From positions 11,020,928 through 11,084,927 of the forward strand of contig JBCFYV010000001.1 in assembly GCA_039000515.1 (NCBI GenBank): a stretch of 64,000 nt of DNA. Reading direction: 5' to 3'. Under the pieces are notes generated by a model, which made no database searches, was not told where the DNA came from, and worked only from the letters and a program-made list of their open reading frames with translations. Both the position numbers and the translations under genes were made by a program. Source of the stretch: Timema cristinae. Its lineage: Eukaryota > Arthropoda > Insecta > Phasmatodea > Timematidae. Below, in pieces: positions 12,343 through 22,925 of this stretch; the first letter of the stretch is position 1; every line of letters starts with the position of its first letter.

Positions 12343-13236
12343 CTTGTGAGAACAGGACTTTAGTCTGATCTAACTTACCTCACAGCCGGGGGAAATATTA
12401 TGACTCCACTACTTGTGAGAACAGGACTTTAGTTTGATCTAACTTACCTCACAGCCGGGGGGAATATTATGACTCCACTACTTGTGAGAACAGGACTTTA
12501 GTTTGATCTAACTTACCTCACAGCCGGGGGGAATATTATGACTCCACTACTTGTGAGAACAGGACTTTAGTCTGATCTAACTTACCTCACTGCCGGGGAA
12601 ATATTATGACTCCACTACTTGTGAGAACAGGACTTTAGTTTGATCTAACTTACCTCACAGCCGGGGGAAATATTATTACTCCACTACTTGTGAGAACAGG
12701 ACTTTAGTTTGATCTAACTTACCTCACAGCCGGGGGAAATATTATGACTCCACTACTTGTGAAAAACAGGACTTTAGTTTGATCTAACTTACCTCACAGC
12801 CGGGGGAAATATTATGACTCACTACTTGTGAGAACAGGACTTTAGTCTGATCTAACTTACCTCACAGCCGGGGGGAATATTATGACTCCACTACTTGTGA
12901 GAACAGGACTTTAGTTTGATCTAACTTACCTCACAGCCGGGGGGAAATATTATGACTCCACTACTTGTGAGAACAGGACTTTAGTTTGATCTAACTTACC
13001 TCACACCCGGGGGGAATATTATGCTCCACTACTTGTGAGAACAGGACTTTAGTTTGATCTACTTACCTCACAGCCGGGGGGAATATTATGACTCCACTAC
13101 TTGTGAGAACAGGACTTTAGTTTGATCTAACTTACCTCACAGCCGGGGGGAATATTATGACTCCACTACTTGTGAGAACAGGACTTTAGTTTGATCTAAC
13201 TTACCTCACAGCCGGGGGAAATATTATGACTACACT
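12343..13236. repeat. 69-bp tandem array, 13 copies, with - strand donor motif
   Basis: Units read CTTGTGAGAACAGGACTTTA, GTTTGATCTAACTTACCTCA, CAGCCGGGGGAAATATTATG. Read on the - strand, nearly every unit contains CTGTGAG followed by GTAAGTTAG, a strong splice-donor consensus. No exon was recognised at the edge, but the donor content matches the arrays that do abut exons elsewhere in the window. Confidence 0.92.
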
Positions 13237-14370
13237 CCCAAAATATTTCGTTCAGTCAAAGAAGATGGATCTACATTATTTCCTACCAGCTGTTGAAAAT
13301 GTTCCGTGGCTCTTATTAACGTTACATTTTTAACAATAAAAAAAAAGAGAGTCGGTGATGATATTTATTGCTTCACCCTCAATTATGTGAAAGTCACGTA
13401 TTTAAAACCTTGTTACCTCTTTTTTTGAAATGAAACATAGACCTACCTGTTTATCGGTCGGTTCATCAACTGCAAGGATCTCGCTTACACGCCTATTCCT
13501 CCCTCCCCTCAAGGATTCTCACCCCCCCCCCCCCACGATTGTATCTTCCAGCAGCCATGGGTTCAAAACCCGGATTAACAGGGTCTTCTAGACTTTGCCA
13601 AGACAGCTTACGGTTAAGCTATGAGAGGACACGGAAGGGGGAGGAGAGGGGTTAATTAATGGGCCTCAAGCCCTAGCTGAGGATGGTGAGAAGAGGGAGG
13701 GCTGCCTTCATAATGTGCATAAAAGGACTTTAAACAAAAGAAAGTGAAATCAAAATTTCTCGCAGTTTATTTGTTTCTCGTCACTAAAAGATCCCATTTT
13801 CAACTCTAGCCAGGATTCAATCAAGTCTATCAGTGTTAACCATTAAATAACAATGTGTCAATATCTTGACCATGGCAGTCACGGCTATTGCTTTTAGGCA
13901 GAATTTTGGGCTTAAAAATTCTGAATTTGGGTATTTAGGAAAAGATTCAAACTTTAAGTTTAAGTCACGAGATTTTTTAAAACTTGTTATCGAACCGTCG
14001 GTGATTGAGACAGTACGAGCGCCAGTATCGCTGGGCGTCCAAACACTATATTACCTTATTTGTCTGGAAGTGGTTTTATCAATTGAAAATTGACAAAGAT
14101 GAAGACAAGGGGATGCAAGATCAGGATCATCCAAAGTTTTGGAAGGATCTTGCTCTTCTTACACGACTCCTTGTTACATTCTCTGTGTCTAGTCAGGAAG
14201 TCGTGTAACAGGATAGGTCTTCTCTGCCACGCTAACGGCCATTGTTTAGAAGCCTCCTCCCTACCTCCAAACCCCATGAACTAACCATAACTTCAGTAAT
14301 GTAACAACTCCTAGATCAACAAACACAATCAGAGCTCCCCCTGGGGTTTAGGTGAATCTTAATGCCATGA
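13237..14370. other. No supported gene
   Basis: The stretch contains a 14-base C run near 13520, some GA-rich sequence, and short open frames at 13866-14284 on both strands with no family resemblance. Confidence 0.4.
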
Positions 14371-14645
14371 GGTGACCTGGTGGGCTAGGGGTAAGGTGTC
14401 AGGCTTCTATGTGGTGGCCGGGGTTCGATCCTCGGTCCGGCAAAGATTTATCTGATTACCAAACCCTTCCTTCACCTCTGACAAGACATCTTGTGAATGT
14501 GAGGAATGCCAGGCCCACCGTGTTCGGATCCACGTTAAACTGTAGGTCCTCCATTTCATCTCACAATCACCCTACCATTACACATCAGCGTAAGTGCGTA
14601 AACCCGAACGGGTAGTAAGACGCGGTGCTAATAATAATAATAATT
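14371..14645 (+). mobile_element. SINE family 1, full length
   Basis: GGTGACCTGGTGGGCTAGGG head, GGTTCGATCC B box, shared 3' module and (TAA)n tail. ATGCCATG occurs just before the head and just after the tail and looks like a target-site duplication. Small internal deletions are present. Confidence 0.9.
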
Positions 14646-15473
14646 CATGCCATGTGATGCATATAGAATCAAGTCACCCCTGATAGGTAAAACAGCTACA
14701 GTATTATTATTGTATTACAGTTTATGTGATCTATGTTGTAGAATAGTCTTTCAGAAGATACACTCAAGTGCCCATTCTACCCGTAAAACACGCCCTTTTT
14801 GTAAGCCATGCTGTAGTTTCAGAGACGTGAAGTAGCAAGTGACAAACAGCCCTTTACAAATTGCTGCACAGCACACACTTTTATTACCCATGCTGCCATT
14901 TTCAGGAGAATGAAGTAGCTAGTGAGTTTATCCGCGGATCTCGTTGAGAAACTCAGCAGCCATTATTTAAAGGTACACTCCGTTTATCCTAAACAGTAGC
15001 AGTTTCACTCAACAGACTCCACTGTGGCCCTATAGTAAAGTTTGATACCTTTCAGGGTACGTGATTTGGCTTTCCTCCCCCTCAGAAGATTGTGGTGCAA
15101 CGCCGTATGATTACGTCTCCTCATCCTGTGCCCTTATGCGTCATTGGTCACCTAACACACGAATAAAGCACAGTAATTAAAAGTGATGAGTAGCGCTGTG
15201 TCGATTGTCAGATGTTCCTTTGACGGAACAACACATACTCCCTCTCGCCCTTATAATATAAAGAGGGCCTCGGTCGCTAGGTCAACACATCAAGAATAAA
15301 ACCCAAGCTGAGATGGAGATGATTTGACGATATAAATTACCTTCTTATAAAGTACTTGGTACTTTTAAATTTTTGTAACAAGAAGTGCATTGTCATTTCG
15401 TTAATTGAAGACCCCAAAGTGTTAAAAATAACTCAAGTAGTTTATGTTGTTTCACAAACAGGTTTGTTTTCCC
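14646..15473. other. No supported gene; promoter-like patch at 15.24-15.30 kb
   Basis: CCCTTATAATATAAAGAGGG followed by CGGTCGCTAGGTCAAC resembles a TATA-type promoter, but no coding exon follows. Confidence 0.3.
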
Positions 15474-15529
15474 TTACCTTGCTTGGTTCCACCATGGTAT
15501 AGTTTCAAAGATAAGGTCATAGTGTAATC
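15474..15529 (+). repeat. Dispersed repeat fragment shared with 26.83-26.96 kb
   Basis: The motif CTTGCTTGGTTCCACCATGG followed by GATAAGGTCATAGTGTAATC recurs in GH1 intron 5 in about three diverged copies. Confidence 0.6.
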
Positions 15530-15826
15530 AGGATGGTAAAGTTTCTTTTGGAGTCTAGGCGTGATTAACTTCCAGGATGGTGAAGATTCATCTGGAGTCA
15601 AGGCGTGATTAACTCCAGGATGGTGAAGATTCTTCTGGAGTCTAGGCATGATTAACTCCAGGATGGTGAAGATTCTTCTGGAGTCAAGGCGTGATTAACT
15701 CCCAGGATGGTGAATATTCTTCTGGAATCTAGGCGTGATTAACTCCCAGGATGGTGAAGATTCTTCTGGAGTCTAGGGTGATTAACTCCCAGGATGGTGA
15801 AGATTCTTCTGGAGTCTAGGGGTGAC
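15530..15826. repeat. 44-bp tandem array, about 7 copies
   Basis: Unit AGGATGGTGAAGATTCTTCT followed by GGAGTCTAGGCGTGATTAAC and TCCC. It directly abuts the dispersed fragment at 15474-15529. Confidence 0.9.
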
Positions 15827-16216
15827 CACATCAAGGGCAGAGCTACAGATGAATAGTCAGGATGTACGATGGATCATTGTTGTCACAAGAGTCAAATAGG
15901 TCATCCGCAGATATCACGTCTAATCTATTATAATTTCAGTCGAGAGATGGACAGGAAACCATTAGGTTATTTGAAAGAGGAAAATATGTTACATTCTCGC
16001 ATTAAGAGAAGAAACGCCTTAAAAAAAAAGATCAAGCAAAATTATGTCCTAAAACATGCTCATGTTCAAATAATATTGTTTTAGTTCCTCAAATGTAGTT
16101 ACTCTATATCCCACCATATGGTGGTTGTGGTGAATAAATGTTAGACTCATATAGTTTAGCTTGCTGATAACAGAAATGACTTAGATCGATTCAAGGCCAG
16201 ATAAACTGAGGGTGTT
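15827..16216. other. No supported gene
   Basis: AT-rich. An open frame at 15869-16084 (+) has no family resemblance. Confidence 0.4.
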
Positions 16217-16446
16217 ACCCACTTCGGTGGTCACATGGTACAAGGCATCTCCTAAAATAGACCAGACTGCCATTGATTGGCTGGAATCTCGGTCGGGTGT
16301 ACTGAGGGTCATTTTTCTTGAATGATTTTCCGCTTTACTTCCGCTCTAATGTGGGTACACGTCATCTTAATACTACCTTCTCTACCCAAACTCATTGAAG
16401 TTACTAAAATACATGTAGTCCAGATGGATAGTAGTACTTGGTAGCA
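16217..16446 (+). mobile_element. SINE family 2 copy (left arm of inverted pair)
   Basis: ACCCACTTCGGTGGTCACAT head, worn B box, family body with TTCCGCTTTACTTCCGC, and an eroded 3' module ending at a TA microsatellite. Confidence 0.7.
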
Positions 16447-16473
16447 TATATATATATATATATATATTATATA

Positions 16474-16514
<41 letters not shown>
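16447..16514. repeat. (TA)n microsatellite
   Basis: About 68 bp of alternating TA with two small interruptions, lying between two SINE copies in opposite orientation. Confidence 0.95.
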
Positions 16515-16517
<3 letters not shown>

Positions 16518-16592
16518 GTTATCATAGTGAATGTAGGGAATGTTTTTAAAGTGACATCAAGTTTTTTCCTTTAACCTCCTTTTATTTTTTGT

Positions 16593-16838
16593 CACAGTGT
16601 CTTACTACCCATTAGGGTTAAACGCTTATGTAATAATTACGCTAATGGTTTTATGGATTAGGAAGGTCATATTTAAAGAAAGTTAATCACATTAGCGTAG
16701 AGGAAAAGTGTAAAACCAATTTTTGAAAAACTACTCTCAGTACACCAGACCGGGATTCGAACCTCAATCTCCCCGTAATCGGTAGTCTAGTCTACTTAGA
16801 GAGTAGCACCTTAAACCATGCGACCTCCTAAGCGGGTT
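16593..16838 (-). mobile_element. SINE family 2 copy (right arm of inverted pair)
   Basis: On the - strand it starts at GGAACCCGCTTAGGAGGTCG, carries GGTTCGAATC, and ends at the shared 3' module near 16593. Confidence 0.8.
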
Positions 16839-17412
16839 CCCGGGGACTTAAAAAAAAACCCAAAGAGACCAACAATAACCAATGAGTCAACACAAAACTT
16901 AATCAAATATTATCAACGACAATTTTAAATAAGATAAATATTTAACACTCATCGGCCATAGTCTTGACATTTCGATCACCTCAAATAATAATCTGACAAA
17001 CAATTAATTGAAATAAGATAATAATACTTGAGAGTATTAAACTTATCTACTTTAAAAAAATCCTTACGGTGAAGCAAACTACAATAATATTTACTTCGTG
17101 TTTTATGAGAGGAATACCGCAATATTTCTAATAGAGCTTTGGCCGATAATAATTAAAAATTACCATTCTATCCTTTAAAATATATTACAATTCCATTCGC
17201 CTTTATAAATGCCAAGTCAATATAATAGAAAAAAACTTTTTAGAAAAAAGTGTTCAATATAAAATATTTGATTCATTTAAAATTAGAAACCGTCAGGAAA
17301 GTCGACGACAAAGTTTAATCGTTTCTGATCAAGCAGTTCTTAATTTACACTATATTGATTTTACAAAATATATGCCAATATCTTAAACTTTGCGTACTCT
17401 AATAGCTTTCGT
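16839..17412. other. AT-rich sequence, nothing recognised
   Basis: No coding signal or repeat was supported. Confidence 0.4.
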
Positions 17413-18359
17413 TCTACTCGTGACAGTATGAAGTAATCAACCCTCCTTCACTCGTGACAATATGAAGTAATAAACCCTCCTCCACTCGTGACAATATGAA
17501 GTAATCAACCCTCCTTCACTCGTGACAATAAGAAGTAATCAACCCTCCTTCACTCGTGACAATAATGAAGTAATCAACCCTCCTTCACTCGTGACAATAT
17601 TAAGTAATCAACTCTCCTTCACTCGTGACAATATGAATAATCAACCTCCTTCACTCGTGACAATATTAAGTAATCAACCCTCCTTCACTCGTGACAATAT
17701 CGAAGTAATCAACCCTCCTTCACTCGTGACAATATGAAGTAATCAACCCTCCTTCACTCGTGACAATATTAAGTAATCAACTCTCCTTCACTCGTGACAA
17801 TATGAAATAATCAACCCTCCTTCACTCGTGACAATATTAAGTAATCAACCCTCCTTCACTCGTGACAATACGAAGTAATCAACCCTCCTTCACTCGTGAC
17901 AATAAGAAGTAATCAACCCTCCTTCACTCGTGACAATATGAAGTAATCAACCCTCCTTCACTCGTGACAATATTAAGTAATCAACTCTCCTTCACTCGTG
18001 ACAATATGAAATAATCAACCCTCCTTCACTCGTGACAATATTAAGTAATCAACCCTCCTTCACTCGTGACAATACGAAGTAATCAACCCTCCTTCACTCG
18101 TGACAATAAGAAGTAATCAACCCTCCTTCACTCGTGACAATATGAAGTAATCAACCCTCCTCCACTCGTGGCAATATGAAGTAATCAACCCTCCTTCACT
18201 CGTGACAATAAGAAGTAATCAGCCCTCCTTCACTCGTGACAATATGAAGTAATCAACCTCCTCCACTCGTGACAATATGAAGTAATCAACCCTCCTTCAC
18301 TCGTGACAATAAGAAGTAATCAACCCTCCTTCACTCGTGACAATATGAAGTAATCAACC
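17413..18359. repeat. 34-bp tandem array, about 28 copies, upstream of GH1
   Basis: Unit CCTCCTTCACTCGTGACAAT followed by ATGAAGTAATCAAC. Variants (ATTAAG, AAGAAG, ACGAAG) recur in the same order, indicating higher-order duplication of several units. It ends about 70 bp before the GH1 TATA box and so forms the promoter-proximal DNA. Confidence 0.95.
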
Positions 18360-18412
18360 ATAACCCCAAACCATAACAACACCACTTTAAATCTTGCAAT
18401 CAACAAGACCCT

Positions 18413-18418
18413 GATAAG
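18413..18418 (+). promoter_or_regulatory. GATA-factor motif upstream of GH1
   Basis: GATAAG within TGATAAGA, 79 bp before the start codon. GATA factors drive midgut genes in insects, which would suit a digestive glucosidase. A single 6-bp match is weak evidence. Confidence 0.35.
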
Positions 18419-18426
18419 ATGTATCC

Positions 18427-18433
18427 TATATAA
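18427..18433 (+). promoter_or_regulatory. TATA box of the GH1 gene
   Basis: TATATAA in the context CCTATATAAGAC, 65 bp upstream of the start codon at 18492. Transcription would start near 18455-18460, giving a 5' UTR of roughly 35 nt. Confidence 0.65.
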
Positions 18434-18491
18434 GACTCTGCTGTGGAGAATTATCTCATGTATTTTGGTACAGCCAACACCCACAGGAACA

Positions 18492-18630
18492 ATGATAGCT
18501 ACTGGAGTGGTTGTGTGGTTCGCCCTGTTAGGGTGTGTCTGGGGACGAGCCCACAACTCCTTCCCTGAGGGCTTCATGTTTGGGGCAGCCACGGCGGCCT
18601 ATCAAGTAGAGGGCGCTTGGAACACTAGCG
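18492..18630 (+). CDS. GH1 exon 1 (residues 1-47)
   Basis: Signal peptide with hydrophobic core [12 protein letters not shown], then the GH1 N-terminal signature [14 protein letters not shown] and N-T-S-G. It ends in phase 1 at AGCG followed by GTGAGT. This ATG is preferred because the leader is a good signal peptide and a TATA box lies just upstream. Confidence 0.93.
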
Positions 18631-21600
18631 GTGAGTGGTTGTACTGGTGGTGAGTAGGACCGGTGGTGAGTAGTACAAGTGGTAGTCTGTACCGGTGGTG
18701 AGTAGTACCAGTGGTAGTCTGTACCAGTGGTGAGTAGTACCGGTGGTAGTCTGTACCGGTGGGGAATAGTACCAGTGGTGGTCTGTACAAGTGGCAATCT
18801 GTACCAGTGGTGAGTAGTACCAGTGGTAGTCTGTACCGGTGGTAGCTGTACCAGTGGTAGTCTGTACCAGTGGGAGTAGTAAAACTGGTAGTCTGTACCG
18901 GTAGTGAGTAGTACCAGTGGTAGTCTGTACCGATGGTGAGTAGTACCAGTAGTAGTATGTACCAGTGATAGTCTATACCAGTGGTTGATGCTATTAGCTT
19001 GTTCTTATTCTGCAGGCAAGGGAGAAAGTATTTGGGACCGTTTCGTCCACAACGTCCCTGACTGTATCGCCAACCACCAAACAGGAGACGTCGCGGCCGA
19101 CTCTTACCACCTGTACCCTCAGGACATTCAGGCGCTTAAAGACGTCGGGGTAAGTATCCGTGACTGACTCTTACCACTTGTACCCTCAGGACATTCAGGT
19201 GCTTAAAGACGTCGGGGTAAGTATCTGTGACTGACTCTTACCACTTGTACCCTCAGGACATTCAGGCGCTTAAGGACGTCGGGGTAAGTATCCGTGGCCG
19301 ACTCTTACCACTTGTACCCTCAGGACATTCAGGCGCTTAAGGACGTCGGGGTAAGTATCCGTGACTGACTCTTACCACTTGTACCCTCAGGACATTCAGG
19401 CGCTTAAAGACGTCGGGGTAAGTATCCGTGGCCGACTCTTACCACCTGTACCCTCAGGACATTCAGGCGCTTAAAGACGTCGGGGTAAGTATCCGTGACT
19501 GACTCTTACCACTTGTACCCTCAGGACATTCAGGTGCTTAAAGACGTCGGGGTAAGTATCTGTGACTGACTCTTACCACTTGTACCCTCAGGACATTCAG
19601 GCGCTTAAAGACGTCGGGGTAAGAATCTGTGACTGACTCTTACCACTTGTACCCTCAGGACATTCAGGCGCTTAAAGACGTCTGGGTAAGTATCTGTGAC
19701 TGACTCTTACCACTTGTACCCTCAGGACATTCAGGTGCTTAAGGACGTCGGGGTAAGTATCCGTGACTGACTCTTACCACTTGTACCCTCATGACATTCA
19801 GGCGCTTAAGGACGTCGGGGTAAGTATCCGTGACTGACTCTTACCACCTGTACCCTCAGGACATTCAGGTGCTTAAAGACGTCGGGGTAAGTATCTGTGA
19901 CTGACTCTTACCACTTGTACCCTCAGGACATTCAGGCGCTTAAGGACGTCGGGGTAAGTATCCGTGGATGACTCTTACCACCTGTACCCTCAGGACATTC
20001 AGGTACTTAAAGACGTCGGGGTAAGTATCTGTGACTGACTCTTACCACTTGTACCCTCAGGACATTCAGGCGCTTAAAGACGTCGGGGTAAGAATCTGTG
20101 ACTGACTCTTACCACTTGTACCCTCAGGACATTCAGGCGCTTAAAGACGTCTGGGTAAGTATCTGTGACTGACTCTTACCACCTGTACTCTCAGGACATT
20201 CAGGCGCTTAAGGACGTCGGGGTAAGTATCCGTGGCCGACTCTTACCACCTGTACCCTCAGGACATTCAGGCGCTTAAAGACGTCGGGGTAAGTATCCGT
20301 GACTGACTCTTACCACCTGTACCCTCATGACATTCAGGTGCTTAAAGACGTCGGGGTAAGTATCCGTGACTGACTCTTACAACCTGTACCCTCAGGACAT
20401 TCAGGTGCTTAAAGACGTCGGGGTAAGTATCTGTGACTGACTCTTACCACCTGTACCCTCAGGACATTCAGGTGCTTAAGGACGTCGGGGTAAGTATCCG
20501 TGACTGACTCTTACCACCTGTACCCTCAGGACATTCAGGTGCTTAAAGACGTCGGGGTAAGTATCCGTGACTGACTCTTACCACCTGTACCCTCAGGACA
20601 TTCAGGCGCTTAAAGACGTCGGGATAAGTATCTGTGACTGACTCTTACCACTTGTACCCTCAGGACATTCAGGTGCTTAAGGACGTCGGGGTAAGTATCC
20701 GTGACTGACTCTTACCACTTGTACCCTCATGACATTCAGGCGCTTAAGGACGTCGGGGTAAGTATCCGTGACTGACTCTTACCACCTGTACCCTCAGGAC
20801 ATTCAGGTGCTTAAAGACGTCGGGGTAAGTATCTGTGACTGACTCTTACCACTTGTACCCTCAGGACATTCAGGCGCTTAAGGACGTCGGGGTAAGTATC
20901 CGTGGATGACTCTTACCACCTGTACCCTCAGGACATTCAGGTACTTAAAGACGTCGGGGTAAGTATCTGTGACTGACTCTTACCACTTGTACCCTCAGGA
21001 CATTCAGGCGCTTAAGGACGTCGGGGTAAGTATCCGTGACTGACTCTTACCACTTGTACCCTCAGGACATTCAGGCGCTTAAAGACGTCGGGGTAAGTAT
21101 CTGTGACTGACTCTTACCACTTGTACCCTCAGGACATTCAGGTGCTTAAAGACGTCGGGGTAAGTATCCGTGGATGACTCTTACCACCTGTACCCTCAGG
21201 ACATTCAGGTGCTTAAAGACGTCGGGGTAAGTATCTGTGACTGACTCTTACCACTTGTACCCTCAGGACATTCAGGCGCTTAAGGACGTCGGGGTAAGTA
21301 TCCGTGGATGACTCTTACCACCTGTACCCTCAGGACATTCAGGTGCTTAAAGACGTCGGGGTAAGTATCTGTGACTGACTCTTACCACTTGTACCCTCAG
21401 GACATTCAGGCGCTTAAGGACGTCGGGTAAGTATTCGTGGATGACTCTTACCACCTGTACCCTCAGGACATTCAGGTGCTTAAAGACGTCGGGGTAAGTA
21501 TCTGTGACTGACTCTTACCACTTGTACCCTCAGGACATTCAGGCGCTTAAGGACGTCGGGGTAAGTATCCGTGACTGACTCTTACCACTTGTACCCTCAG

Positions 21601-22884
21601 GACATTCAGGCGCTTAAAGACGTCGGGGTAAGTACTTGTATCCACAGGAAAGAGGTTTAGGTTTCTGGCCATACGTTCAGGGGACATTGCTTCAGTTCAA
21701 AGCCATCTTGAAATTAGAATTCAAACAAGTAGTTAATGTAGTTAATGCTTACTGTTATTCTGTTAAAGTAGTATTTGTCTCAAAATATTAAACTTAGAAT
21801 AAACAATCCTACCCACTGTTTTTTAATGAATGATAAGAGTGTTCTCACCCGCTTCGGTGGCCGCATGTTCTAAGGCGCTACTCTCGCAATAGACTGAACT
21901 GCCGAAGAATATCGGGGTTCGATCACGGTCGAGTGGGTACTGAGGTTCCCTCCCTCCTTAAATTGTTTCTCAGTCTCTTTCCACAAAAATGTCGGTACAA
22001 TTCCTCTAATTCCAACCTTACTTATACTTAACCCATTGGCGTATTTTGTAATCCTACATAGGCGTATAACCTGAATGGGTAGTAAGACGTGGTGCTATTG
22101 GTGTTTTTTCTTTACCAAGAGAATAACTTGAGAGTTTTTGGGGGCCTAAGAGGGTAAGAGGGAGAATGAAGAACAATTAAAAGGGAAGTTCATGGTTTGT
22201 ATGTCTCCCAAAATATATAAAGGATAGGTCTAACCAAGGCGTACATTCTGAGGGGGGTGGGAGAGGGTGCGTACGAATTATAACAGGCGTGAACACACAA
22301 CTTTAGTTGGCAAAACTGATGATACAAGACCCCTTGTTACGCCGATACCTTGATGGTAGGTTTTTGTGAAAATGTATTTTAGGGATTGTATGGAGGTGTC
22401 TTAAGGTACGTGCTTATGTTATGGCACCAATGAATTTTTAAAGTTCTTAAGGCCAGAGATCTAGTTATATTATTCCTTTTTCCCCCCCCCGTCTTAGGAC
22501 CAACACACTTTCTATTAATGGTAAAATAAGGTTTTAATTTTTTTATATAATATTGGTCTCATATGGTACTATTGGGTAATACAGTTATTGTTGACTGGTA
22601 TTTAATATATAGTGAGGTGCCTGGTGGTTAGGGGTAAGGTGTCAGACTTCTGTGCTGGCGGCCGGGGTTCAATCCTCGGTCCCGGCACAGATTTATCTGA
22701 TTTCCAAACCCTTCCTTCACCTCTGACAAGACATCTTGTGAACTGTGGGGAATGCCAGGACCACCACCGTGGTTCGGATTCCACGTTAAACTGTAGGTCC
22801 ATCATTTCATCTCACAATCACCCTACCATTACATATTAGCGTAAGTGCGTATAACCCGAACGGGTAGTAAGACCGGTGCTAATA

Positions 22885-22925
<41 letters not shown>

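Noticed and set aside
13520..13533. C-run as a possible G-quadruplex on the - strand
   Set aside because: A single homopolymer with no regular G-tract spacing; likely also an unreliable base count.
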